The position numbers were made by a program, and so were the translations under genes. From positions 1 to 16,524 of the forward strand of contig JAILNT010000072.1 in NCBI GenBank assembly GCA_024691265.1: DNA of 16,524 bases. The letters run 5' to 3'. This document shows positions 7,900 through 15,066 of this stretch, in pieces. Each line of letters opens with the position of its first letter. Position 1 is the first letter of the stretch. Origin of the DNA: Treponema sp. (lineage in GTDB: Bacteria; Spirochaetota; Spirochaetia; Treponematales; Treponemataceae). Below the pieces are notes generated by a model. The model searched no databases and was not told the origin of the DNA. It worked only from the letters and a program-made list of their open reading frames with translations.

Positions 7900-8100
7900 A
7901 TGGCAGAAAAAGAAAAGGAAACTGTTCAAACAACAAAAGAAGAGTTTGATAACTGGACAAGCTATGATGACTGGCTTATTCAAAATTATGATAAATATGC
8001 AATATTCAATCTTGAAAATAAAGATGGGAAAGTTTTTATTGAATATTGTGCAAAAGATGATTTTGCAGCTCTAAAAGAACAGCTATCTAATAATAAATAA
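7900..8100 (+). CDS. Small acidic protein of unknown function
   Basis: I do not recognise this 66-residue protein. It has no signal peptide or membrane segment. The N-terminus is Glu/Lys-rich (1-16), and the middle is aromatic and acidic (Trp19, Tyr22, Trp25, Tyr30, Tyr33). It is likely a small cytoplasmic protein. It is probably real: AGAGG overlaps the stop codon of the flavin reductase gene and sits 5 bases before the ATG, the gap is only 8 bases, and a hairpin terminator follows its stop directly. Co-transcription suggests a role linked to the flavin protein, but this is inference from context only. Confidence 0.7.
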   Translation: MAEKEKETVQTTKEEFDNWTSYDDWLIQNYDKYAIFNLENKDGKVFIEYCAKDDFAALKEQLSNNK

Positions 8101-8104
8101 CAAT

Positions 8105-8135
8105 AAGACTACATGATATATTCATGCAGTCTTTT
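8105..8135 (+). terminator. Rho-independent terminator after the flavin reductase unit
   Basis: The arms are 8105-8116 and 8122-8133: 6 bp, one A-C mismatch, then 5 bp, with a 5-base loop and a short run of T (8132-8135). It begins 4 bases after the stop codon of the small gene. Confidence 0.75.
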
Positions 8136-8151
8136 ATATTAAATCTATATC

Positions 8152-8172
8152 AATTCCCCTCTAAGGGGAGTT
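8152..8172. repeat. GC-rich palindrome between the flavin reductase unit and prfA
   Basis: Nine-bp arms (8152-8160 and 8164-8172, one G-T wobble) enclose a 3-base loop, with a CCCCT/AGGGG core. This is an unusually GC-rich stem for such AT-rich spacer DNA. No T-run follows on either strand, so a terminator is unlikely. It may be a copy of a dispersed palindromic repeat or a structured RNA element. The rest of the 8136-8277 spacer shows only the weak prfA promoter candidates. Confidence 0.5.
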
Positions 8173-8263
8173 GAACACAAATGTAAAAAAAAGAAAATAC
8201 AAGTAAAATAAAAAGCCTTAATCTTAATATAGCTAAGGTCTAGAATAAATCACTAAATAATTG

Positions 8264-8269
8264 TATTGT
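8264..8269 (+). promoter_or_regulatory. Candidate -10 box of prfA
   Basis: TATTGT ends 8 bases before the ATG at 8278. The hexamer 17 bases upstream, TAGAAT at 8241-8246, matches the -35 consensus at only three of six positions. TAGAAT could instead be a -10 box itself. The spacing mirrors the other predicted leaderless starts here, but the evidence is weak. Confidence 0.3.
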
Positions 8270-8277
8270 TATGGGCT

Positions 8278-9363
8278 ATGGATTTAGTCAAGAAACTCGA
8301 AGAACTTTCAAAGCGCTATGCCGAAGTCAGTGAACAAGTACAGGATAGCGAGTTAATCAAAGACCAGAAGAAATACAAAGATGTAATGCGTGAACATCAG
8401 CATTTAACAGAATTGATGGCATTATATGACGACTACAAAAAAGTGCTCTCAGGAATAGAAGAAGCCACTGTCATGATTACTGAAGAAGAAGACCAGGACA
8501 TGAAAGAAATGGCTCGAGAGGAATTAAAAGGTCTTGAAGAGCAAAAACCAGAGCTGGAAGAAAAACTCAAGTTAAAACTTATTCCACCAGATCCACTAGA
8601 TGAAAAAAATATTATTCTCGAAATAAGAAGTGCAGCAGGTGGAGATGAAGCAAGTCTTTTCGTACGTGATATGTGGGAAATGTACTGTCACCTTGCAGAC
8701 CGCAGAGGCTGGAAATACGAAACAATGGAAGCTCAGGAAACAGAAGTTGGAGGATTTAACAAGATTGTTACATCTATCAGCGGTAAGTTTGTTTATGGTA
8801 CATTGAGATGGGAAAGCGGAGTACACCGTGTACAAAGAGTTCCTGCCACAGAATCCCAGGGTAGATTGCAGACTTCAACTGTTACAGTTGCAGTTTTGCC
8901 AGAAGCCGAAGAAACAGAAATCGATATAAAACCGGAAGATGTTCGTATAGATGTTATGCGTGCCGGTGGTCCTGGTGGTCAGTGTGTTAACACAACAGAC
9001 TCTGCAGTTCGTCTTACTCACCTTCCAACCGGTATTGTTGTTATCCAGCAAGATGAAAAAAGCCAGATTAAGAACAAGGCAAAAGCTTTCCGCGTTCTTA
9101 GAGCTAGACTTTTCGACCTTGAAGAAAGCAAGAAACAGGCTGAAAGAGCTGCTGCCAGAAAGGGCATGGTTGGAAGCGGTGCAAGAAGTGAAAAAATCCG
9201 TACTTACAACTATCCTCAAGACCGTGTTACAGACCACAGAATTAACTACTCACAGCATAATCTTCCAGGTTTCATGATGGGTAACATGGACGATATGCTT
9301 GATGCTCTTAACGTTTACGCAAAAGAGGAACAGTTCAACGACATTGCAAGTCTCGAGAACTAA
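8278..9363 (+). CDS. prfA: Peptide chain release factor 1
   Basis: Recognises UAA and UAG in the ribosomal A site and triggers release of the finished peptide. Numbering from the ATG at 8278 (361 residues, the normal RF1 size), the anticodon-like motif Pro-Ala-Thr lies at 189-191 in RVQRVPATESQGR, which identifies RF1 rather than RF2. The catalytic GGQ is at 233-235, here in the context GGPGGQCVNTTDSA. The open frame extends four codons further to a TTG at 8266, but the ATG gives the family-typical N-terminus (MDLVKKLEEL) and is preferred. No Shine-Dalgarno sequence is visible. prmC, whose product methylates the GGQ glutamine, follows after 8 bases. This pairing is conserved in many bacteria and supports both names. 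Confidence 0.96.
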   Translation: MDLVKKLEELSKRYAEVSEQVQDSELIKDQKKYKDVMREHQHLTELMALYDDYKKVLSGIEEATVMITEEEDQDMKEMAREELKGLEEQKPELEEKLKLKLIPPDPLDEKNIILEIRSAAGGDEASLFVRDMWEMYCHLADRRGWKYETMEAQETEVGGFNKIVTSISGKFVYGTLRWESGVHRVQRVPATESQGRLQTSTVTVAVLPEAEETEIDIKPEDVRIDVMRAGGPGGQCVNTTDSAVRLTHLPTGIVVIQQDEKSQIKNKAKAFRVLRARLFDLEESKKQAERAAARKGMVGSGARSEKIRTYNYPQDRVTDHRINYSQHNLPGFMMGNMDDMLDALNVYAKEEQFNDIASLEN

Positions 9364-9371
9364 ATCTTATT

Positions 9372-10247
9372 ATGACAATTCAACAGGCAAAAATTAATGG
9401 TATAAAAACATTAAAAGCATCTCCTTCTCCAGAATTGGACTGCGATTGCCTGTTGCAATTTGTCACGAAAAAAAATAAAACTTTTTTACTTTTTCATAGA
9501 GATACAGAATTAACTCCTTCTCAAATAACATTATTTCAAGATTCCCTAAAACAAAGAGAAACAGGTTTACCTATTGCATATATAACAGGTGAAAAGGAAT
9601 TTTTTGGAAGAAATTTCTATGTAAATCCAGATGTCCTTATTCCAAAACCTGACACAGAAACGTTAATAGAAGAAGCAATTTCTATTCTTGAAAAACTTCA
9701 TGAAAACAATAACAAAACTATAAAAATAGCAGATATTTGTACTGGAAGTGGCTGCATAGCCATAACAATAGCTTTAGAAGCTTTAGAAAGAAATATTCCA
9801 ATAGAGATAACTGCAACAGATATAAGCGAAAAAGCTCTTACTGTTGCTAAAAAAAATTGTGAAAATCTTTTAGCAGAAAATAAAAATGTCATTTCCTTTT
9901 TTCAAGGTGATTTATTTTGTGATATAAATGAAAACTTTGACTTAATATTAACAAATCCGCCTTATATCCCCTCAAATGAAGTTGATGAACTTTTAAAAGA
10001 TGGCAGAAATGAACCAAGGCTTGCCTTAGATGGCGATGAGCAAGGTTCTTTTGATGGGCTTGGAATAATAAGAAGATTAATTCCACAAATAAAAGCTCAT
10101 TTAGTTCAAAATGGCTGTTTTATTATGGAAACAGGAGAATATAACGCAGAAGAAGCGGCGAAAGCATGTGAAATGCAAGGCTTAAATAAAATACATATAT
10201 TAAAAGACCTTTCTAATCAGCTAAGAGACGTTATTGGTTATAAATAA
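9372..10247 (+). CDS. prmC: Release factor glutamine methyltransferase
   Basis: Transfers a methyl group from S-adenosylmethionine to the glutamine of the GGQ motif in release factors. The 291-residue protein has the PrmC layout. A helical N-terminal domain ends in the PIAYITGEKEFFG segment, followed by LIPKPDTE (usually LIPRPETE). The SAM-binding loop is DICTGSGCIA and the catalytic motif is NPPYIP. The start lies 8 bases after the prfA stop with no clear ribosome site, suggesting translation by reinitiation from prfA. An alternative start further downstream would cut the N-terminal domain and is unlikely. The gene ends at a terminator shared with the opposing efflux operon. Confidence 0.95.
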   Translation: MTIQQAKINGIKTLKASPSPELDCDCLLQFVTKKNKTFLLFHRDTELTPSQITLFQDSLKQRETGLPIAYITGEKEFFGRNFYVNPDVLIPKPDTETLIEEAISILEKLHENNNKTIKIADICTGSGCIAITIALEALERNIPIEITATDISEKALTVAKKNCENLLAENKNVISFFQGDLFCDINENFDLILTNPPYIPSNEVDELLKDGRNEPRLALDGDEQGSFDGLGIIRRLIPQIKAHLVQNGCFIMETGEYNAEEAAKACEMQGLNKIHILKDLSNQLRDVIGYK

Positions 10248-10249
10248 AA

Positions 10250-10316
10250 AGAGAGCAATATAAAAAGGCAAAAGAAAAATTATCTAAAGCTCTTTTATTG
10301 CTCTCTATTTTTTTAT
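10250..10316. terminator. Bidirectional terminator between prmC and the efflux operon
   Basis: Eleven perfect base pairs (10250-10260 with 10296-10306) close a long loop that can extend the stem with mismatches. On the plus strand the stem is followed by a run of T (10308-10314). On the minus strand it is followed by the complement of the A-run at 10246-10250. The stop codon of the PII-like gene (10313-10315) lies inside the plus-strand T-tract. Confidence 0.8.
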
Positions 10317-10597
10317 TCTGCACTTTTCAATATAAAAAGCTTAATACCTTCACTTTTAAACTTTTTCTTTACAGCTTTTACAACAGCCTTTATTTTTTCA
10401 ATATCCTTATCTTCTACATAAGTAAAAATAAGAAAATTTGTTTCAGGCCATGTGGAAGTGCCAAGCTTTCTACTATCTTTTCCCCTACCATGTACAAGAG
10501 GAACTATTGTATAAAGTATATCGGGTATTGTTTGTTCTAGAGTTTCTATCAAATCATCTTCTATAGATTGATTTGCGATAATTTCTGCCCTATACAT
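10313..10597 (-). CDS. PII-like small protein associated with the RND efflux pump
   Basis: A 94-residue soluble protein with the beta-alpha-beta order of PII/CutA-type ferredoxin-like folds. Strand-like segments lie near 2-8, 28-35 and 53-60, a helix near 11-24, a loop with VHGRGKDSRKLG (35-46), and a Lys-rich helix (about 63-80) before a last strand. Small PII-like proteins are known beside RND and other transporter genes in anaerobic bacteria, and the 21-base gap after the RND gene fits this. In PII relatives the loop senses nucleotides or contacts the transporter; whether this one does so is inference. AGGAG lies upstream of the ATG at a usual distance. It is the last gene of the operon, at the shared terminator. 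The family call is by pattern, not by search. Confidence 0.65.
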   Translation of the reverse strand: MYRAEIIANQSIEDDLIETLEQTIPDILYTIVPLVHGRGKDSRKLGTSTWPETNFLIFTYVEDKDIEKIKAVVKAVKKKFKSEGIKLFILKSAE

Positions 10598-10618
10598 TTC
10601 TTATTCTCCTTTTAAAAA

Positions 10619-13600
10619 TCAGAACACTTCTAAATCATCTTTAGAATCGATTTTCTGTATTTTTCTACTAGTGCGTTTTTTCTTTGGTGTTTCACTCTTA
10701 TCGGCTTTTACATTGTCTGCATCAGCTTTTTTTACCAGAGTTTTTCTTCTTGTTATTTTTTTACCAGTATCTACTGAAGAATCCTTATCTTCTAAAGCTG
10801 CTTTTGTTTTTGGAAGAATAACTTTTATAGAACTTCTTGTCTTTCTCTTTTCCTTCATAACAAGTGAATAAAGAACAGGTATAAAGAATAAAGTAATAAA
10901 TGTACTTGATGTAAGACCTCCAACAACAGCAACACCGATAGGTTGAACCATAGCAGCAGAACCTGAAGAGGCAAAACACATAGGAATCATACCAAGAATT
11001 GTTGTAAGAGTTGTCATAAGTACAGGTCTTAAACGGCTTGTACCAGCTGTAAGACAAGCTTCTTTCATTTTCATTCCACGGTCAATAAGTAAATTTGTGT
11101 AGTCAACAAGAATAATACCATTATTAACAACAATTCCAACAAGCATAATAAGTCCAATCGCACTCATCATAGATATAGCTTGTCCTGATATTTTATAGAT
11201 TGCAACAACTCCAATTATAAGGAATGGAATAGTTGTAAGATTTATGAAAGGTGCTTTAAAGCTTTCATAGGTACCTGCCATAACTCCAAATACAAGAAGG
11301 ACAGCCATAATAAGAATCAGTCCATAGGCTTTACCCTGCTCCTGCATGTCTTTCCATGAACCTTCATAACTTACATTTACATTGTCAGGAACAATAAAAG
11401 TATTATTTATACCCTCTTGTATCATTTCTTCTACAACAGCAGCATTAGTATTTGAAACTATACTTGAAGTTATATGAACAATACGAGTCTGATTATCACG
11501 ACTTATGCTTACAGGACCTAAACCTTTTTTTACAGAAGCAAAGTTTGCAACACTAACCTTTCCATTAGTTCCTTTTACATAAATAGATTCAAGGTCTGTT
11601 ACTTTCTTTCTGTCTTCTGGCTGGAACATGACTATAACACTATATTCTTTTCCGCCATTACGATAGACAGTACTTGTTACACCGTCTATAGCATAATTTA
11701 TTTCATTTGCAACTGTTGTAACATCAACACCAAAATTATAAGCTCTCTGTCTGTCTATAACAATTTCAACCTGAGGCAGACCTTCTGTTGTATCAATAGA
11801 AGGCTCTCCAACATCAGGTATAGTTTTCATGACTTCTTTTATCTGTTTTGCAACTGTTAATGCTGCATCAAGGTCATTACTTCTAATTGCTATATCAATA
11901 TCATCACCTGCCATTTGTTGAGAACGACCAGCACCGAAAGTAAATTCTCCATCTGCAAAATCACCGAAATGAGCACGCAATTTCTTCTGTATGGTTGCAG
12001 ATGTATCTATCTGTTTTTTACTTTCAGGTAATCTGATTTCTATAGAAGCTTTATAAGTACTAGAAGAACCTCTACCAGTTCCAATACTTGTGATTATAGT
12101 CTTATAGCCTTTTACTTCATCGCGAACAATCTGTTCCATTTGTTCTATTACTGCTGTAGTTTCCGACAAAGTAGTACCAATAGGCATTGTAAGTTTTACA
12201 CTTACAGAATCATCATTTGTACGACCTATCATTGTAATACGCATTGTAGGAATGAAAGCAATACTTACAGCAAGTGCCATAAAACAAATAAAACAAGTTG
12301 CAAATCTATGATTCAAAGCAGCTTTTAGAAGCTTTTTATATATATCCGAAATTTTATCCAGTATCTTATCAAGAAAACCATAGAATACCTTAAAGAATTT
12401 AGATTTCAGAGGCTTTTCATTACGATTTGTAAGAGGGAAAAATTTACCGGCTAAAACAGGAACAAGAAAAATTGCAACAAATAAAGATGATACAAGGGCA
12501 ATTACAACTGTGAAAATAATTCCCTTAAACATCTGTCCCATAAATCCCAAATCTTCCATAAAAAATAAGAATGGAATGAATACACAAATAGTTGTTAGGT
12601 TGCCAGAAACAACAGACATTATCATTTCTTGAGAACCAAGAATAGCTGCAACTTTAGCTTTTGCACCTCGCATTCTATAACTATATATATTTTCGATAAT
12701 AACAATGGAGGCATCAACTATCATACCAACACCCAAAATCAAACCTGTAAGAGTCATCATATTGAGTGTTATGCCTGCAAAATTCATACATAGTAAAGTT
12801 ATAATCATTGAAAGAGGTATGCTTATTGCAATAATAAAGGTACTCTTTATATTTTTTAGAAATAAGAACAAAATGATAACGGCAAGAAACAAGCCCTGCT
12901 CAGCTGATTCTATTAAAGTATTTATTGTATCACGAATTGAATCTGTATCATCTGATACTATTTCAAGAGTTACATCTGTAGGTAAAAGTTTTTTTATTTG
13001 TTCAAGTTTTACATATACAGCATTTGCAACAGTAACAGAATTTGTACCAGACTGCTTTGTAATAGCTACGTAAATTCCAGGTTCTCCATTTATGAAAACT
13101 TCGCTGGATTTATCCTCATAGCCCATAAAGGCTCTTCCTAAATCACTAAGTTTTACATCATAGCCATTAACCGTTGTTATTACTGCATTATTTATTTGTT
13201 CTATACTAGAATATTCACCTGTTGTACGAATTGTATAATCTCTTTTATCCTCGCTGATTTTACCTCCACCAAGTTCAAGATTCTGCTTACTTAACGCAGA
13301 AGAAACTGTTGAAATTGTGATGTTATATGCAGCAAGTCTGTTTTGAGAAAGTTCGACTCTAACAATTTTTTCTCTACCGCCTGATACAGAAGCTTCAGCA
13401 ACTCCATCAACCTGTTCAAGAGTATCTACAATACTGTCTTCTGCAATTTGCTTTAAATCATCATTTGAACGGTTACCACGGATTGCAAGACGAATAATAG
13501 GCATACTGTTACTGTCCATCTTCATTATTGAAGGTGTACTGGCATTATCAGGCAAACTATTTTTTACACGGTCAATTTTATCTCGAATATCATTTGTAGC

Positions 13601-13909
13601 AACATCAAGGTCATAACCATATTCAAATTCAAGCATAACGCTAGAACGACCTTCTGCAGATGTTGATGTCATTTCTTTTAAGCCACTTACGCTTACAAGT
13701 CCGCTTTCAAGTATTTTTGTTACAGACTTTTCAACAGATTCAGGTCCTGCATTTTTATATGTCGTAGATATATAAATCATAGGCATATCAATATCAGGCA
13801 TCAATGCTATTGCAACTTTTTGAATAGTAAAAAGACCTATAATACCCAAAAGAACAAATAAAATAAGTGTTAATACAGGGTGGGCTAATGTACTTTTAGA
13901 AATACTCAT
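10619..13909 (-). CDS. RND-family efflux pump inner-membrane transporter
   Basis: Proton-driven transporter of the AcrB/SwrC type, moving drugs or other amphiphiles from the inner membrane and periplasm through the tripartite complex. It has 1096 residues. There is a membrane helix at about 10-30, a first periplasmic pore/docking part, six helices (about 337-487), a short linker, a helix at about 535-555, a second periplasmic part, and five helices (about 860-1017). The helix-4 signature GVGMIVDASIVIIENI has one Asp (399) where AcrB has two, and helix 10 has GIVVNNGIILVDYTN in place of the AcrB lysine. Both are common in the SwrC-like branch. The CzcA metal-pump signature is not seen. A charged tail, 1020-1096, extends past the last helix. 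AGGAG precedes the start, 10 bases after the adaptor gene. Confidence 0.93.
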   Translation of the reverse strand: MSISKSTLAHPVLTLILFVLLGIIGLFTIQKVAIALMPDIDMPMIYISTTYKNAGPESVEKSVTKILESGLVSVSGLKEMTSTSAEGRSSVMLEFEYGYDLDVATNDIRDKIDRVKNSLPDNASTPSIMKMDSNSMPIIRLAIRGNRSNDDLKQIAEDSIVDTLEQVDGVAEASVSGGREKIVRVELSQNRLAAYNITISTVSSALSKQNLELGGGKISEDKRDYTIRTTGEYSSIEQINNAVITTVNGYDVKLSDLGRAFMGYEDKSSEVFINGEPGIYVAITKQSGTNSVTVANAVYVKLEQIKKLLPTDVTLEIVSDDTDSIRDTINTLIESAEQGLFLAVIILFLFLKNIKSTFIIAISIPLSMIITLLCMNFAGITLNMMTLTGLILGVGMIVDASIVIIENIYSYRMRGAKAKVAAILGSQEMIMSVVSGNLTTICVFIPFLFFMEDLGFMGQMFKGIIFTVVIALVSSLFVAIFLVPVLAGKFFPLTNRNEKPLKSKFFKVFYGFLDKILDKISDIYKKLLKAALNHRFATCFICFMALAVSIAFIPTMRITMIGRTNDDSVSVKLTMPIGTTLSETTAVIEQMEQIVRDEVKGYKTIITSIGTGRGSSSTYKASIEIRLPESKKQIDTSATIQKKLRAHFGDFADGEFTFGAGRSQQMAGDDIDIAIRSNDLDAALTVAKQIKEVMKTIPDVGEPSIDTTEGLPQVEIVIDRQRAYNFGVDVTTVANEINYAIDGVTSTVYRNGGKEYSVIVMFQPEDRKKVTDLESIYVKGTNGKVSVANFASVKKGLGPVSISRDNQTRIVHITSSIVSNTNAAVVEEMIQEGINNTFIVPDNVNVSYEGSWKDMQEQGKAYGLILIMAVLLVFGVMAGTYESFKAPFINLTTIPFLIIGVVAIYKISGQAISMMSAIGLIMLVGIVVNNGIILVDYTNLLIDRGMKMKEACLTAGTSRLRPVLMTTLTTILGMIPMCFASSGSAAMVQPIGVAVVGGLTSSTFITLFFIPVLYSLVMKEKRKTRSSIKVILPKTKAALEDKDSSVDTGKKITRRKTLVKKADADNVKADKSETPKKKRTSRKIQKIDSKDDLEVF

Positions 13910-13919
13910 GGCTTACTCC

Positions 13920-15035
13920 TTATTTATTTGAAGATGAGCCGTTACGACTACCTGTACTACTCATTCCACCCCAATTTCCAGATTTATTACTATTGCTATT
14001 AGCACTATTAGTATTTTTTGTTTTTTCATTTGGAAGAGCTGGAACTTTTTCAACAGCCACATTTTTTTCTTCAGTATTTACATCTGCTTGTGATAATTGT
14101 GAAACACCATTTGTAATATCACGTATTGAAGCTCCATTAGAAAGTGAAGTCTGCCCTTCTACTACAATTCTTTCGCCTTCATTAATACCTTTCAAAATCT
14201 GAATATTGCCATCAACACTATTTCCTAAAACAACTTCTCTTTGCTCTACTGTATTATCATTTAATACAACATAAGCATAACTTTTATCATCTTTTGTAAC
14301 TAGAGAATCAGAAGGCATTACTATTGCATCTGTAAAATCTCTTGTATAAAGAATTACTTTTGCAAACATACCTGCATTTATACGACTGTCTTTTTTATCA
14401 AAATTTAGAATTATTTCCTTTGTTCGGCTTGTTGCATCAACAACAGGACTTACACGAGATACAGTGGCTTTAAATACAATTCCAGGATAAGCTTCAAGGG
14501 AAATATCTGCCGTTAAACCTGTTTTTAATAATGCCACATAACGTTCAGGAACATTCGCTGTAATTTGAAGTCTATCTATATCACCTATTATTGTAATTGC
14601 ACTTCCTGTAGATACAGTTGTTCCCTCTTTTAATGGAGTTGAAACAATAGAGCCTGTAATAGGTGCATAAACAGGGCTCAGTGCATATTGTGCTCCAGGT
14701 TCAGAAGGGTCTACACGAGCAATTACATCGCCTTTTCTAACTGGAGAACCTAATGAAACATTTACGCTCCTTATTTTTCCTCCCATATCAGGGAATACTT
14801 CTATAGAACTTTGAGCTTCTACTTCTCCATTTGTTGCTACATAATCATGCAAAACTTCAAATTCTGCTTTTTTTGTTTTTACAGAAAAAACAGTGTCGCC
14901 TCCAACCCCGCTACGACCTCTAGCTCCTGGCATTCTACTAGCTTTATTTGACGCTTGATATTTAGCAAGTCCTATGAGACATACTCCGATGACTGCAATG
15001 ATAAAAACAATGAAATGAACTTTTTTAAGTGCCAT
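13920..15035 (-). CDS. Membrane-fusion (periplasmic adaptor) protein of the RND pump
   Basis: Links the RND pump to the outer-membrane channel. It has 371 residues. One membrane segment lies at about 8-25 with no lipobox, so it is probably inner-membrane anchored. The lipoyl-like domain halves are at about 76-109 and 120-151, followed by a beta-barrel (about 155-235) and a membrane-proximal domain (about 236-305). Only about ten residues separate the lipoyl halves, so the alpha-helical hairpin that usually reaches the outer-membrane protein is missing. The same absence is known in Borrelia BesA. The C-terminal part (about 315-371) is low-complexity, rich in Asn, Ser, Gly and Lys. AGGAG lies upstream of the ATG. 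It sits 31 bases after the channel gene and 10 before the pump gene. Confidence 0.92.
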   Translation of the reverse strand: MALKKVHFIVFIIAVIGVCLIGLAKYQASNKASRMPGARGRSGVGGDTVFSVKTKKAEFEVLHDYVATNGEVEAQSSIEVFPDMGGKIRSVNVSLGSPVRKGDVIARVDPSEPGAQYALSPVYAPITGSIVSTPLKEGTTVSTGSAITIIGDIDRLQITANVPERYVALLKTGLTADISLEAYPGIVFKATVSRVSPVVDATSRTKEIILNFDKKDSRINAGMFAKVILYTRDFTDAIVMPSDSLVTKDDKSYAYVVLNDNTVEQREVVLGNSVDGNIQILKGINEGERIVVEGQTSLSNGASIRDITNGVSQLSQADVNTEEKNVAVEKVPALPNEKTKNTNSANSNSNKSGNWGGMSSTGSRNGSSSNK

Positions 15036-15066
15036 AAATCTTGTTACTCCTTTTTTTTATTTTATC

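Noticed and set aside
8266..8277. TTG start for prfA, four codons upstream of the ATG
   Set aside because: The extra residues (Met-Leu-Trp-Ala) are not typical of RF1, no ribosome site supports the TTG, and the ATG at 8278 gives the normal N-terminus and length.
10298..10540. Plus-strand open frame of 80 codons opposite the PII-like gene
   Set aside because: It overlaps the terminator and the well-supported minus-strand gene, and its composition (Phe, Tyr, Ser, Cys rich) is that of a reversed AT-rich coding strand.
12710..12715. Loss of the second AcrB-type Asp in RND helix 4 (Asp399-Ala400) as a sign of an inactive pump
   Set aside because: A single Asp here, with Asn in helix 10, is common in the SwrC-like branch of RND pumps, and the rest of the gene is intact.
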